64,000 nucleotides of DNA from Neomoorella sulfitireducens (GCF_024733845.1 NZ_JANRHG010000010.1:1-64000), one strand, 5' to 3'; counted from the stretch's first letter, positions 27,640-36,284 are shown. Numbers and translations: made by a program. The notes: generated by a model not told the origin, from the letters alone.

Positions 27640-28425
27640 TTGCGGGTTTTAATGATCGGCGACATTGTGGGACGGCCGGGAAGAAAAGCGATCCGGGAAA
27701 TCCTGCCGCCCCTGCTCCAGGAATACCGGCCGGACCTGGTGGTGGCCAACGGTGAAAATGCGGCCGGCGGTAACGGTATTACGGCTGATATTGCCGGGGA
27801 ACTGCTTGCCGCCGGCATTGATATTTTAACCATGGGCAACCACGTTTGGGATAAGCGCGAAGCTCTAGCCCTGCTGGATGAGGACGTGCGCATTATCCGG
27901 CCCGCCAATTATCCTCCCGGTACCCCCGGCAGGGGGCATACCCTGGTAAAGGTTAAAGAAGGCCTGCAGGTAGGAATAATAAATCTATCAGGGCGAGTTT
28001 TTCTATCATCCCTGGAATGCCCTTTTCGCCTGGGCCGTTGCCTGGCAGAAAAGATTGGGGCTGTAACCAGGATCATCCTGGTAGACTTTCATGCTGAAGC
28101 GACTTCGGAAAAGGTGGCCCTGGGCTGGTACCTGGACGGCCTGGTAAGCGCGGTAATCGGGACCCATACCCACATCCAGACGGCCGATGCCCGCGTCCTT
28201 CCCGGGGGTACGGCCTATATCACCGATGTGGGCATGACCGGTCCCCGGGATTCGGTCCTGGGCGTAAAGACGGAACTTGTTATCAAAAAATTTCTCACCC
28301 AGCTGCCGGTGCGCTTTGAAGTTGCCGGCGGCACTATCCAGCTGGAAGCCGTGCTGATAGATATTGATCCCCATACCGGCAGGGCGGAGGGCATCCAGAG
28401 ATTGCAGCGCTACGGCCCGGTGTAA
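27640..28425 (+). CDS. ymdB: YmdB-family metallophosphoesterase
   Basis: 261 residues from TTG 27640. The family (TIGR00282) motifs are MIGDIVGRPGRKAI at the start, VVANGENAAGGNGIT, MGNHVWDKRE and VDFHAEATSEK, with GTHTHIQTADARVLPGGTAYI near the end (in parts GTHTHIQTAD and GTAYITDVGMTG). Asp, Glu, Asn and His in these motifs bind two metals. The Bacillus protein hydrolyses 2',3'-cAMP and related nucleotides and affects sporulation and biofilm choice. The rny-ymdB neighbourhood is conserved in Firmicutes. The SD GAGGGGA is about 10 bases upstream. Confidence 0.9.
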   Translation: MRVLMIGDIVGRPGRKAIREILPPLLQEYRPDLVVANGENAAGGNGITADIAGELLAAGIDILTMGNHVWDKREALALLDEDVRIIRPANYPPGTPGRGHTLVKVKEGLQVGIINLSGRVFLSSLECPFRLGRCLAEKIGAVTRIILVDFHAEATSEKVALGWYLDGLVSAVIGTHTHIQTADARVLPGGTAYITDVGMTGPRDSVLGVKTELVIKKFLTQLPVRFEVAGGTIQLEAVLIDIDPHTGRAEGIQRLQRYGPV

Positions 28426-28481
28426 GCTAAAAACCTGCTCAACCGGTAGGGGGAGTAGCAAAAGATTGGAGCCGGGTAAAG

Positions 28482-29324
28482 ATGGCAGCTGATTTACATA
28501 CCCATACCACGGCCTCCGACGGGCGTCTGTCACCAGATGAACTAATACGGCTGGCAAGGGCCAGGGGCTTGACGGCCATTGGCGTCACCGACCATGATAC
28601 GGTAGCCGGCCTGGATGAAGCCCTGGCCGCCGGCAAGTGTTACGGCGTGACGGTGGTTCCCGGCGTCGAGTTGAGCACCGAGTGGGAAGACAGGGAAATA
28701 CATATCCTTGGCTATTACCTTGAATGGCAAGAGGAAAATTTGCTGGCATTCCTGGAAACCATGCGCCGGGCCCGTTACCGGCGCATTACCAGGATGGTTT
28801 CCAGGTTAAGAGAACTGGGTTATGATATCACCCTGGGCGAGGTGGAGGGGGAAGTCCGGGGCGAGGCCGTGGGGCGTCCCCATATCGCCGCCGCCCTCGT
28901 CCGCAGGGGCTATGCCCCTTCTGTGGAGGTGGCTTTCAAAAGCCTCCTGGCCCGGGGGCGTCCGGCTTACGTCCCGCGGGCCAAAGTTGAACCTGCCCGT
29001 GCGGTGGAAGTAATATTGAAGGCCGGCGGCGTTCCCGTCCTGGCCCACCCGGGATTGAGCCGGGCCGATGCCCTTATCCCGGCCCTTGTGGAGAGCGGCT
29101 TGCAGGGCGTTGAAGTCTACTATCCCGTCCACGACGCCGCTGCCACCGGGCGTTACCTGGAACTGGCCTCCCGGTATGAGCTGGTAGTTACCGGCGGGTC
29201 CGATTTCCACGGTATAATTGACGCCGGCCATGCCGACCTGGGTACCTGCCGGGTAGGACCGGTGGAACTGGAATATTTACTTAGGCGGGCGGAAAAGATT
29301 AAAGCACAGGCGACTAAGGTTTGA
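28482..29324 (+). CDS. PHP-domain phosphoesterase (RNase AM / TrpH-like)
   Basis: 280 residues. PHP motifs are clear: DLHTHTTASDGRLSP (residues 4-18), GVTDHDTVAGL, VPGVELST, PVLAHPG near 190 and GGSDFHG near 248. These supply the His/Asp residues for a trinuclear metal centre. This subfamily hydrolyses 3',5'-nucleoside bisphosphates and trims 5' ends of RNA. The length is typical. It lies 56 bases after ymdB in the same direction, adding another phosphodiesterase to the thpR-rny-ymdB group of RNA or nucleotide enzymes. Confidence 0.88.
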   Translation: MAADLHTHTTASDGRLSPDELIRLARARGLTAIGVTDHDTVAGLDEALAAGKCYGVTVVPGVELSTEWEDREIHILGYYLEWQEENLLAFLETMRRARYRRITRMVSRLRELGYDITLGEVEGEVRGEAVGRPHIAAALVRRGYAPSVEVAFKSLLARGRPAYVPRAKVEPARAVEVILKAGGVPVLAHPGLSRADALIPALVESGLQGVEVYYPVHDAAATGRYLELASRYELVVTGGSDFHGIIDAGHADLGTCRVGPVELEYLLRRAEKIKAQATKV

Positions 29325-29373
29325 TTTCCGGGCATATATTTTAGCAAACAAATTATTGAGGGGGGTGGGATCG

Positions 29374-29640
29374 TTGGTTGGCAACGATCCGGGTGCCCTT
29401 TACCGGCGGATTCAAGAGCTGGAGAGCAGGGTGGAACAATTGAGGGTCAGCCGGCGGGTATTGATGCGCCTGGTGGAAAAAAGCGAGAACGAAAAGTGGG
29501 AAATGGTTAATCGCCTGCGTCAGGAAAAGGAAAAGCTCCAGTTCCGCAACCGGCGCTATGCCCGGGTAATATGGGAAAAGAATAAAGAGCTGGCCCTGCT
29601 GGCAAGTAAACTGCATGGCGTCCCTTTACCCAGGGCTTGA
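29374..29640 (+). CDS. small coiled-coil protein
   Basis: 88 residues from TTG 29374, with AGGGGGGT 7 bases upstream; an earlier in-frame TTG at 29356 has no SD. Nearly the whole protein is a charged heptad-patterned helix (LYRRIQELESRVEQLRVSRR, QEKEKLQFRNRRYARV), so it is expected to dimerise. No domain recognised. A perfect 9-bp hairpin (29368-29376 with 29382-29390) places the start codon inside the stem, which could limit translation. The stop codon overlaps the -35 box of the cobalamin riboswitch promoter. Confidence 0.65.
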   Translation: MVGNDPGALYRRIQELESRVEQLRVSRRVLMRLVEKSENEKWEMVNRLRQEKEKLQFRNRRYARVIWEKNKELALLASKLHGVPLPRA

Positions 29641-29665
29641 CTGGGAAGGGGGAGCGGTTTATACT
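29637..29665 (+). promoter_or_regulatory. promoter of the cobalamin operon
   Basis: TTGACT (29637-29642), 17-base spacer, TATACT (29660-29665), immediately followed by an overlapping TATAAT (29665-29670). It lies just before the riboswitch aptamer. The -35 box overlaps the stop codon of the upstream small gene. Confidence 0.8.
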
Positions 29666-29684
29666 ATAATTAACTTAATAGGGA

Positions 29685-29833
29685 ACAGGTGCCTTAAAGG
29701 TTAAAAGGGAATCAGGTGTAAATCCTGAGCGGTCGCGCCACTGTAACCGGGGAGCCCGCTTCAAGGCCACTGGTGTTTTACACCGGGAAGGCGAAGCCGG
29801 GCAAGGAGCCGGAGCCAGGAAACCTGCCTGTTC
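29685..29833 (+). promoter_or_regulatory. cobalamin riboswitch
   Basis: The conserved elements appear in order: caggtgcc, aaaagggaatcaggtg, the B12-box core gcgccactgtaa (about 29735-29747), gccactgg (29766-29773), gggaaggcg, and agccaggaaacctgcctg at the 3' end pairing back to caggtgcc. Spacing fits a class I AdoCbl aptamer. Binding of adenosylcobalamin should stabilise the downstream terminator and switch off the operon. Confidence 0.95.
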
Positions 29834-29874
29834 ATAACACCCTCGCGTCAAGGGGCCTAAGGTTAGAGGAAGTG

Positions 29875-29910
29875 ACTCCAGCTCTTCGTGGGGGCTGGAG
29901 TTTTTCTTTT
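29875..29910 (+). terminator. riboswitch expression-platform terminator
   Basis: An 8-bp stem actccagc (29875-29882) with gctggagt (29894-29901) is followed by ttttctttt. It sits between the aptamer and the cobU ribosome binding site (AGGAGG 29911-29916), so regulation is by transcription termination. Confidence 0.88.
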
Positions 29911-29922
29911 AGGAGGTTTGCC

Positions 29923-30519
29923 ATGGAGCGCGGGCCGTTAATCATGGTTACCGGTGGGGCCAGGAGCGGTAAGAGCCGCCTGGCCGAGGAACTGGCCGCT
30001 GCCGGGGGCGGCCAGGTGGTCTACCTGGCTACGGCCACGGTAGGGGATGCCGAAATGGCGGCCCGGGTGGCGGCCCACCGGTGCCGGCGACCGCCTGAGT
30101 GGCTGACGGTGGAAGCTCCCCTGGACGTTCCCAAAGCCCTGGCCCGGGAGGGGCGACGCGTAGACACCATTCTCCTGGACAGCCTGGGCATGTGGCTCAG
30201 CAACCTGTTGAGCCGGGAGACAGGCGGGGCAGGGGACGGCGGGGAAATGAGCACGGCCGTAGTTGAGGGCTTCATGGCCCGGGTGCGGGAGCTGGCGGCG
30301 GTAGCCAGGGAAGTACCGGCGCGGGTGATTATCGTCACCGAAGAAGCGGGCATGGGTCTCGTACCTCCCTATGCCCTGGGCCGGGTTTTCCGGGACCTCC
30401 TGGGCCTGGCCAACCAGGAGATCGCCCGCCGGGCCGACCGGGTTTACCTGGTGGTGGCCGGCCTGCCTTTGGTATTGAAAGATCTTTTGCCTGGAGAAAC
30501 TTCTCCGAAAATACAATAA
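29923..30519 (+). CDS. cobU: adenosylcobinamide kinase / guanylyltransferase CobU
   Basis: 198 residues from ATG 29923, with AGGAGG 6 bases upstream; a longer frame starting within the riboswitch is rejected. P-loop GGARSGKS at 11-18. H52 in AAHRCRRPP is the residue expected to form the GMP-enzyme intermediate. LLDSLGMWLSNLL and VTEEAGMGLVPPYALGR complete the family. It phosphorylates adenosylcobinamide and converts it to adenosylcobinamide-GDP in the nucleotide loop step. It is the first of 19 genes under the cobalamin riboswitch. Confidence 0.93.
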   Translation: MERGPLIMVTGGARSGKSRLAEELAAAGGGQVVYLATATVGDAEMAARVAAHRCRRPPEWLTVEAPLDVPKALAREGRRVDTILLDSLGMWLSNLLSRETGGAGDGGEMSTAVVEGFMARVRELAAVAREVPARVIIVTEEAGMGLVPPYALGRVFRDLLGLANQEIARRADRVYLVVAGLPLVLKDLLPGETSPKIQ

Positions 30520-30521
30520 AA

Positions 30522-31634
30522 ATGGGGGAACCTTTGTTGCATAAAGAGTTGCGGCGGGGCTATACCACGGGTACCTGTGCGGCCGCCGCGGCCAGGGCGG
30601 CGGCCGTGGCTTTATGGCAGGAGCGGCTGGTCGAGGAAGTTACCCTTACCCTGCCGCGGGGTGAAAAGGCGACCCTGCCGGTCACCGTGCGCCGGGGACC
30701 GGGCTGGGCGGAAGCCGTGGTGGTCAAAGACGCCGGCGACGATCCCGACGTAACCCACGGGGCCGCCATCCACGTCCGCGCCCGGCAGTGCGCCCGGGGA
30801 TTGATCTTGCGCGGCGGTCCCGGGGTGGGGACGGTGACCCGCCCCGGCCTGGCCGTGCCACCGGGGGAGCCGGCCATTAATCCTGTACCCCGCCAGATGA
30901 TAGCCGCGGCAGTCGCCGGCCTTACCCCGCCCGGTACAGGATTGGAACTGGAAATAAGCATTCCGGGAGGGGAGGAGCTGGCGCGGCGGACCCTCAACCC
31001 CCGCCTGGGGATCGAGGGCGGGCTTTCCATCCTGGGTACTACCGGTATTGTCGAGCCCATGTCCGCGGAAGCCTACCGTGCTTCCCTGGTGCCCCAGATA
31101 GACGTCGCCCTGGCCGCCGGTCATGAAACCCTCATCCTGACCCCGGGCCGCCTGGGGCAGCGCCAGGCCGAAGAGGGCTACCGCCTGCCGTCGCAGGCCG
31201 TAGTCCTGACCAGCAACTTTATCGGCTACATGCTGGAGGCCTGCGCCGAACGCGGGGTAAAGGGGGTGCTCCTCTGGGGCCACGCCGGCAAACTCATCAA
31301 GGTAGCGGGGGGTATCTTTTATACCCACAGCCGCCTGGCCGACGCGCGGCAGGAGATCCTGGCCGCCTGGGCCGCGGCGCGGGGGGCTTCACCGGCAGTG
31401 GTGAGCCGGATTTTGGAGGCAACGACGGTGGAAGGGGCCCGGGAAATTATCGCCGCTGCAGGACTGGGCCGGGAATTTTGGGACGACCTGGCGGCGAGGG
31501 CCAGCCAGCGGGCCGCAGTCTTTGTCCGGGGGGAGCTGGCGGTAGGCACGGCCATCCTCAACCTGCAGGGAGAAATTATGGGCCGGGATGCGGCGGCCCG
31601 GCAGATGATGAGGGAGATGGGCCATGGTAAATGA
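30522..31634 (+). CDS. cbiD: cobalt-precorrin-5B C1-methyltransferase CbiD
   Basis: 370 residues, starting 2 bases after cobU. The signature RRGYTTGTCAAAAARAA is at the N-terminus. Others are VKDAGDDPDVTHGA, NPRLGIEGGLSILGTTG and LLWGHAGKLIKVAGGIFYTH. CbiD methylates C1 during ring contraction of the anaerobic pathway and does not belong to the usual tetrapyrrole methylase fold. It overlaps cbiE by 11 bases. Its presence, with CbiG and CbiX, shows the route is the oxygen-independent, early cobalt insertion one. Confidence 0.95.
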   Translation: MGEPLLHKELRRGYTTGTCAAAAARAAAVALWQERLVEEVTLTLPRGEKATLPVTVRRGPGWAEAVVVKDAGDDPDVTHGAAIHVRARQCARGLILRGGPGVGTVTRPGLAVPPGEPAINPVPRQMIAAAVAGLTPPGTGLELEISIPGGEELARRTLNPRLGIEGGLSILGTTGIVEPMSAEAYRASLVPQIDVALAAGHETLILTPGRLGQRQAEEGYRLPSQAVVLTSNFIGYMLEACAERGVKGVLLWGHAGKLIKVAGGIFYTHSRLADARQEILAAWAAARGASPAVVSRILEATTVEGAREIIAAAGLGREFWDDLAARASQRAAVFVRGELAVGTAILNLQGEIMGRDAAARQMMREMGHGK

Positions 31635-32274
31635 AGACGGTTGGCTGACGGTAATCGGGGTAGGACCCGGCAGCCCGGAATACATAACGCCGGCGGCCCG
31701 GCGGGCGGCGGCGGCGGCCGAGGTCCTTATCGGCGGTGAGAGAGCCCTGGGCCTTTTTGCCGATTTAGATTGTGAAAAAAGGGTCATCACGGGGGATCTT
31801 GAAGGGCTGCGTTCCTTCCTCCTTAAGATACGCGGCCGCCCGGCGGCCGTCCTGGTATCCGGGGATCCCGGTTTTTACAGCCTCCTGGCGTGGCTCAAAG
31901 GCCAGTTTCCCGGCGAAAAAATTAACGTTATCCCCGGCATCAGCGCCGTCCAGCTTGCCTTCGCCCGCCTGGGACGCGGCTGGGAAGATGCCGCTTTCTT
32001 AAGCTGTCATGGACGTCCCCTGGAGGTTCTTGAACCCTACCTGCCGCGCCTGAAGGCCGCACAGGTACGGCTGGCCATTCTGACCGGCGGGGCCAATACC
32101 CCGCCGGTTATAGGTAAATACCTGGCCGACCACGGCCTGGGCGGCCACAAGGTGTGGGTGGGAATCGATCTGGGCGGCGACGGGGAGCAAACGGCCTGGC
32201 TGACGGCGGCCGAGCTGGCCCGCCGGCCTTTAGCCCGGCCCGGGGTGGTGATAGTTGGCTATGAACCGGATTGA
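31624..32274 (+). CDS. cbiE: cobalt-precorrin-7 C5-methyltransferase CbiE
   Basis: 216 residues of the tetrapyrrole (corrin/porphyrin) methylase family. It opens WLTVIGVGPGSPEYITPAA with the SAM loop, then VLVSGDPGFYSLLAWL and VIPGISAVQLAFARLG. It acts with CbiT, which in some species is fused to it as CobL; here they are separate but overlap by 14 bases. It methylates C5 of cobalt-precorrin-7. Confidence 0.93.
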   Translation: MVNEDGWLTVIGVGPGSPEYITPAARRAAAAAEVLIGGERALGLFADLDCEKRVITGDLEGLRSFLLKIRGRPAAVLVSGDPGFYSLLAWLKGQFPGEKINVIPGISAVQLAFARLGRGWEDAAFLSCHGRPLEVLEPYLPRLKAAQVRLAILTGGANTPPVIGKYLADHGLGGHKVWVGIDLGGDGEQTAWLTAAELARRPLARPGVVIVGYEPD

Positions 32275-32869
32275 CTGGCCCTACCCCACGCCGGGGATAC
32301 CCGACCACTACTTCAGCCGCGGCCAGGTCCCGATGACCAAAGAAGAAATCAGGGTCTTAACCCTGGCCAAAGCCCGCCTGGGTTCGGGGATGATCGTTTA
32401 CGACATCGGCTCCGGGACGGGGAGCCTGGCCGTGGAAGCGGCCCGGCTGGTGGCCCCGGGAGAGGTCCTGGCCGTGGAGGTAAACCCGGAAGCCTGCGCC
32501 CTGGTCCGGGAGAATGCCCGGCGTTTCGGCCTTAAAAACGTCCGGGTCATAACCGGCATGGCCCCGGCCGCCCTGGAAGGTTTGCCGCCGCCGGACCGGG
32601 CCTTCATCGGGGGCAGCGGCGGGCACCTGGAAGGGATACTGGCGGCCTGCCATCAAACTTTACGGCCGGGGGGGATTATCGTCCTCAACGCCATTACCGT
32701 GGAGACCCTGGGTACGGCCCTGGCCTGGGGCTACCGGCGGGGCTACCAGGTAGAGGCCCTGGCCGTTAACCTGGCCCGCCTGGAACCGGCCGGCCGCTAC
32801 CACATCTGGCGGGCCCTGAATCCCGTATATATCGTGCAGCTGATGACGCAACGGCGGCATGACGAATAG
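32261..32869 (+). CDS. cbiT: cobalt-precorrin-6B C15-methyltransferase (decarboxylating) CbiT
   Basis: 202 residues from ATG 32261 (GGTGATAG upstream). Class I methyltransferase fold: YDIGSGTGSLAVEAARL binds SAM, VLAVEVNPEA is motif II, and DRAFIGGSGGHLEGIL is the family loop. PGIPDHYFSRGQVPMTKEEIR is a typical CbiT start (quoted in part PGIPDHYFSRGQVPMTKEE). It methylates C15 and removes the C12 acetate carboxyl. The next gene follows after a spacer containing AGGAGGCAGGAG. Confidence 0.93.
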   Translation: MNRIDWPYPTPGIPDHYFSRGQVPMTKEEIRVLTLAKARLGSGMIVYDIGSGTGSLAVEAARLVAPGEVLAVEVNPEACALVRENARRFGLKNVRVITGMAPAALEGLPPPDRAFIGGSGGHLEGILAACHQTLRPGGIIVLNAITVETLGTALAWGYRRGYQVEALAVNLARLEPAGRYHIWRALNPVYIVQLMTQRRHDE

Positions 32870-32881
32870 GAGGCAGGAGCG

Positions 32882-33604
32882 GTGAGTGGAACCCTATATG
32901 GCCTTGGGGTCGGACCGGGGGACCCGGAGCTGCTGACCCTCAAGGCTAAAGCCATTTTAGAACAGGTGCCGGTCCTGGCGGTACCGGTTTCCCAGCGGGG
33001 CGAGGCAAGCCTGGCCCTCCAGGTGGTCCGCCCTTTTATCAGGCCCGGCCAGGAAATAATGAACCTTTTCATGCCCATGACCCGCGACCAGGCTTACCTG
33101 GAGCGCTCGTGGGATGCGGCGGCGGCAGAAATGCTGGCCGCCCTTGGCGCCGGTAAGGACGTCGCCTTCCTGACCCTCGGCGATGCCTCCCTTTACAGCA
33201 CCTACAGCTATTTAATGGAGCGCCTGCAAAAACTCAAGCCTGATTTACAGATCGTAACCGTTCCCGGGATCACCTCCTTTGCCGCAGCGGCCGCCAGGCT
33301 GAATGTCCCCCTGGCGGTAGGGGACGAGCCCCTGGCCGTTATCCCGGCCCTGAAAGACCCGGCCGTTTTAAAGGAATACCTATCTCTTTTCCCCAATCTC
33401 GTCCTAATGAAAGTCGCCCGCCGCTATGACGCCATCGTCACCGTGCTGGAGGAGGCAGGTGTGGCCGGGCAGGCGTTCCTGGCCAGCCGCTGCGGCCAAC
33501 CCGGGGAGAGCTTCAGCCGGGACCTTACAGCAGGGAAGGGTAAGAAACAGGACTATTTGTCGTTAATTATAGTCAAAGGCGCCACCAATAAGGATGATTG
33601 TTAA
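32882..33604 (+). CDS. cbiL: cobalt-precorrin-2 C20-methyltransferase CbiL
   Basis: 240 residues from GTG 32882. The SAM-binding opening GLGVGPGDPELLTLKA is followed by VAVPVSQRGEASLALQV, typical of the C20 enzymes, then FLTLGDASLYSTYSYL and VPGITSFAAAAARL. It adds the first corrin-specific methyl at C20 to cobalt-precorrin-2 (cobalt-factor II) produced by CbiX. About 106 bases without SD-linked coding separate it from the cbiF start, the largest gap inside the operon. Confidence 0.92.
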   Translation: MSGTLYGLGVGPGDPELLTLKAKAILEQVPVLAVPVSQRGEASLALQVVRPFIRPGQEIMNLFMPMTRDQAYLERSWDAAAAEMLAALGAGKDVAFLTLGDASLYSTYSYLMERLQKLKPDLQIVTVPGITSFAAAAARLNVPLAVGDEPLAVIPALKDPAVLKEYLSLFPNLVLMKVARRYDAIVTVLEEAGVAGQAFLASRCGQPGESFSRDLTAGKGKKQDYLSLIIVKGATNKDDC

Positions 33605-33710
33605 CAGGCAGGAGATAGAAAAGCTGTGGTGGCGGTTATGGGTGGGGATATGTCCCCATCAGAAGGCACCATTTTTAGCACAACGCTATTCTGAGAGGAG
33701 CGGGCAGGTA

Positions 33711-34475
33711 TTGAAAGTTTTCTTTGTCGGGGCCGGGCCGGGAGACCCGGAGCTGATTACCGTCAAGGGGCGCCGCCTCCTGGAAGAAGCCGGGGTCATT
33801 ATCTATGCCGGCTCCCTGGTTAACCCGGAAATTTTAAAATACGCGCGTCCGGAAGCAAGGCTGTATAACAGCGCTTCCCTCACCCTGGAAGAGGTCCTGG
33901 CCATTATTCAGGAGGCGGTGGCCGGGGGCGAAAAGGTGGTCCGCCTGCATACGGGCGATCCTTCCCTGTACGGCGCCATCCAGGAGCAGATGGACGCCCT
34001 GGAAAGCCTGGGCATTCCCTACGAGATCGTGCCCGGCGTCAGCTCCTTTGCGGCGGCGGCGGCGGCAGTAAAAAGGGAGTTCACCCTGCCTGGCATCAGC
34101 CAGACGGTGATTCTCACCCGGCGGGCCGGCCGCACCCCGGTGCCCGATAGGGAAAACCTGCCCGATTTAAGCCGCCACCGCGCCAGCCTGTGCCTTTTCC
34201 TCAGCAGCCGGGACCTGGCGGCGGCGACGGTTGAGCTGGCCCGGGGATACGGGGACGATACGCCGGCGGCAGTAGTCTACAAGGCCTCCTGGCCGGAAGA
34301 AAGGGTCGTCCGCGGCACCCTGGGGGATATCGCCGCCAGAAGCAGGGAGGCAGGTATTGAACGGACGGCCCTGCTCCTGGTGGGCGATTTCCTGGCCGGC
34401 CCTTACCGGCGCTCCTGCCTGTACAACCCGGCCTTCAGCCACGGCTACCGCAAGGTGGAGAAATCCGGTGGATGA
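33711..34475 (+). CDS. cbiF: cobalt-precorrin-4 C11-methyltransferase CbiF
   Basis: 254 residues from TTG 33711, behind GAGAGGAGCGGGCAGG. An open frame upstream to 33594 has no family similarity and is not included. KVFFVGAGPGDPELITVKG, IYAGSLVNPEIL, RLHTGDPSLYGAIQEQ and VPGVSSFAAAAAA are characteristic of CbiF. It methylates C11 to cobalt-precorrin-5A. The cbiG start overlaps its end by 8 bases. Confidence 0.93.
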   Translation: MKVFFVGAGPGDPELITVKGRRLLEEAGVIIYAGSLVNPEILKYARPEARLYNSASLTLEEVLAIIQEAVAGGEKVVRLHTGDPSLYGAIQEQMDALESLGIPYEIVPGVSSFAAAAAAVKREFTLPGISQTVILTRRAGRTPVPDRENLPDLSRHRASLCLFLSSRDLAAATVELARGYGDDTPAAVVYKASWPEERVVRGTLGDIAARSREAGIERTALLLVGDFLAGPYRRSCLYNPAFSHGYRKVEKSGG

Positions 34476-35559
34476 AGTCGGGGGAGTAGCCATCGTCACC
34501 CTGACCCGGCCCGGATTCCAGACGGCCTTGCGGCTGGCCCTTGCTTTGCCGGGAAAAAGCACCGTCTATATCCCCGCCGGCCTGGAAGTAGCGGCAGGAG
34601 GCCGGGGTGGGGATTCATTCAATATAGAGAACTATTCCGGTCCTTTATCTTCGTTCCTGGGGCGGGTTTTTCACCGTTACCGCTCTTTAATTCTGGTTAT
34701 GGCCGTGGGAATTGCCGTGCGGGCTCTAAGCCCCCACCTTGTTTCCAAAAAGGCGGACCCGGCCGTTGTGGTGGTGGACGTGGCGGGACAACACGCCGTC
34801 AGTCTCCTTTCCGGCCACCTGGGCGGGGCCAATGCACTGGCCCGCCTGGTGGCGGATATCCTGGGCGGCCGGGCGGTTATTACTACCGCCAGCGAGGTGC
34901 AGGGACTCCCGCCCCTGGACCTGGTGGCCCGGGATTTGAACATGGATGTCAGGCCGGCGGCTGCCTTTAGCAAAGTGATGGCGGCCCTGGTCAATGGCGA
35001 GCCGGTGGAGGTGCTGGTAGAAAGGCCTTTACTCAAGACCCTGGAGGAGGCCCTGCCGGCTTTGAGGCCCCGGCTCCTTGAGGACTGCACCCCGGAAGGG
35101 GAAGACAGGGCGGGGATTATGGTAACCTGGCGGCGCCTGCCCCTGCCGGGCCCGCGGTGGGTCTACTGGCGGCCCCGGGTGATCAGCGCCGGTATCGGCT
35201 GCCGCCGCGGGGTGCCCGCCGGGACGATCCTCTGCGCCCTGGGAATGGCCCTGGCGGAGGCGGGCCTCAGCCGCCGCAGCCTGGCAGCCCTGGCCAGCGT
35301 CGATTTTAAGGGTGATGAACCGGGCCTTAAAGAGGCAGCGGCGCGCCTCGGGGTAAAGCTTCTTACCTTTACCCCCCGGGAGCTGGCAGGCTGCCTGGAG
35401 CGCCGGCCCTTTCTCAATCGCTCGGCAAGGGTTAACAGGTTTATCGGCATTCCCGGCGTTTGCGAACCGGCGGCAATCCTGGCTGCAGGAGAGGGGGAAT
35501 TAATATGGCCGAAAAAGAGCTACCGGGGAGTGACGGTCGCCCTGGCCCTGGCGAGATAA
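34468..35559 (+). CDS. cbiG: cobalt-precorrin-5A hydrolase CbiG
   Basis: 363 residues from GTG 34468. The N-terminal part has VMAVGIAVRALSPHLVSKKADPAVVVVD (in part AVGIAVRALSPHL) and SLLSGHLGGANALARLVA. The C-terminal domain has ISAGIGCRRGVPAGTI and ASVDFKGDEPGLKEAA. CbiG opens the delta-lactone and releases C20 as acetaldehyde, an oxygen-independent ring-contraction step. Both the N-terminal and C-terminal CbiG domains are present in one chain. The end overlaps the start of cbiH. Confidence 0.93.
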   Translation: MDEVGGVAIVTLTRPGFQTALRLALALPGKSTVYIPAGLEVAAGGRGGDSFNIENYSGPLSSFLGRVFHRYRSLILVMAVGIAVRALSPHLVSKKADPAVVVVDVAGQHAVSLLSGHLGGANALARLVADILGGRAVITTASEVQGLPPLDLVARDLNMDVRPAAAFSKVMAALVNGEPVEVLVERPLLKTLEEALPALRPRLLEDCTPEGEDRAGIMVTWRRLPLPGPRWVYWRPRVISAGIGCRRGVPAGTILCALGMALAEAGLSRRSLAALASVDFKGDEPGLKEAAARLGVKLLTFTPRELAGCLERRPFLNRSARVNRFIGIPGVCEPAAILAAGEGELIWPKKSYRGVTVALALAR

Positions 35560-36284
35560 CGGTTGTGGGCTTAGGGCCGGGCGGGGAGGAAGAGATGACG
35601 CCCCGCGCCAGGCAGGCCCTGGCCCGGGCGGAAGTAATCGTCGGTTACCGCACTTATATTGATTTGATAGCCTCCCTGGCGGCCGGGCGGGAGGTAGTAG
35701 TCACCGGCATGACGGGGGAAGTGGCCCGCTGCCGGGAAGCAGTAGAGAGGGCCGCCGCCGGGGCCCGCGTGGCCGTTGTTTCCAGCGGTGATCCCGGCGT
35801 CTACGGCATGGCCGGTTTGCTCCTGGAAGTCCTGGCCGCACACCCCCGGCGCAAAGAAATAATGGTAAAGGTCATTCCCGGGGTGACGGCAGCCACTGCG
35901 GCGGCAGCCGCCCTGGGAGCGCCCCTGATGCACGACTTTGCCGTCATCAGCCTGAGTGATCGCTTGACCCCCTGGGAGGTTATCGCCAGCCGCCTCGAGC
36001 ATGCAGCGGCGGCCGATTTCGTCCTGGTGCTGTACAACCCCCGCAGCCACGGGCGTCCCGATCACCTCCGCCGCGCCCGGGATATTATCCTCCGGTTCCG
36101 CTGGCCGTCGACGCCAGTGGGGGTGGTGCGCAACGCCGGCCGGGTGGGAGAAGAAGCCTGGATCCGCGACCTGGCCACCTTGCTGGATTTACCGGTAGAC
36201 ATGGTCAGCACGGTAATCATCGGCAACAGCCAGACCAGGGTGCTGGACGGCCGCCTGGTGACACCCCGGGGGTACCGGCTGTGA
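35505..36284 (+). CDS. cbiH: cobalt-precorrin-3 C17-methyltransferase CbiH
   Basis: 259 residues from ATG 35505, which has GAGAGGGGG upstream inside the end of cbiG. Tetrapyrrole methylase motifs: ITVVGLGPGGEEEMTPRA, VVVTGMTGEVARC, SSGDPGVYGMAGLLLE, VIPGVTAATAAAA and VLVLYNPRSHGRPDHL. It methylates C17 and performs ring contraction through a delta-lactone. The last bases overlap cbiJ. Confidence 0.93.
   Translation: MAEKELPGSDGRPGPGEITVVGLGPGGEEEMTPRARQALARAEVIVGYRTYIDLIASLAAGREVVVTGMTGEVARCREAVERAAAGARVAVVSSGDPGVYGMAGLLLEVLAAHPRRKEIMVKVIPGVTAATAAAAALGAPLMHDFAVISLSDRLTPWEVIASRLEHAAAADFVLVLYNPRSHGRPDHLRRARDIILRFRWPSTPVGVVRNAGRVGEEAWIRDLATLLDLPVDMVSTVIIGNSQTRVLDGRLVTPRGYRL

Noticed and set aside
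33594-33710. N-terminal extension of cbiF
   Set aside because: No similarity to tetrapyrrole methylases; the TTG at 33711 has a strong SD and gives the normal family start.
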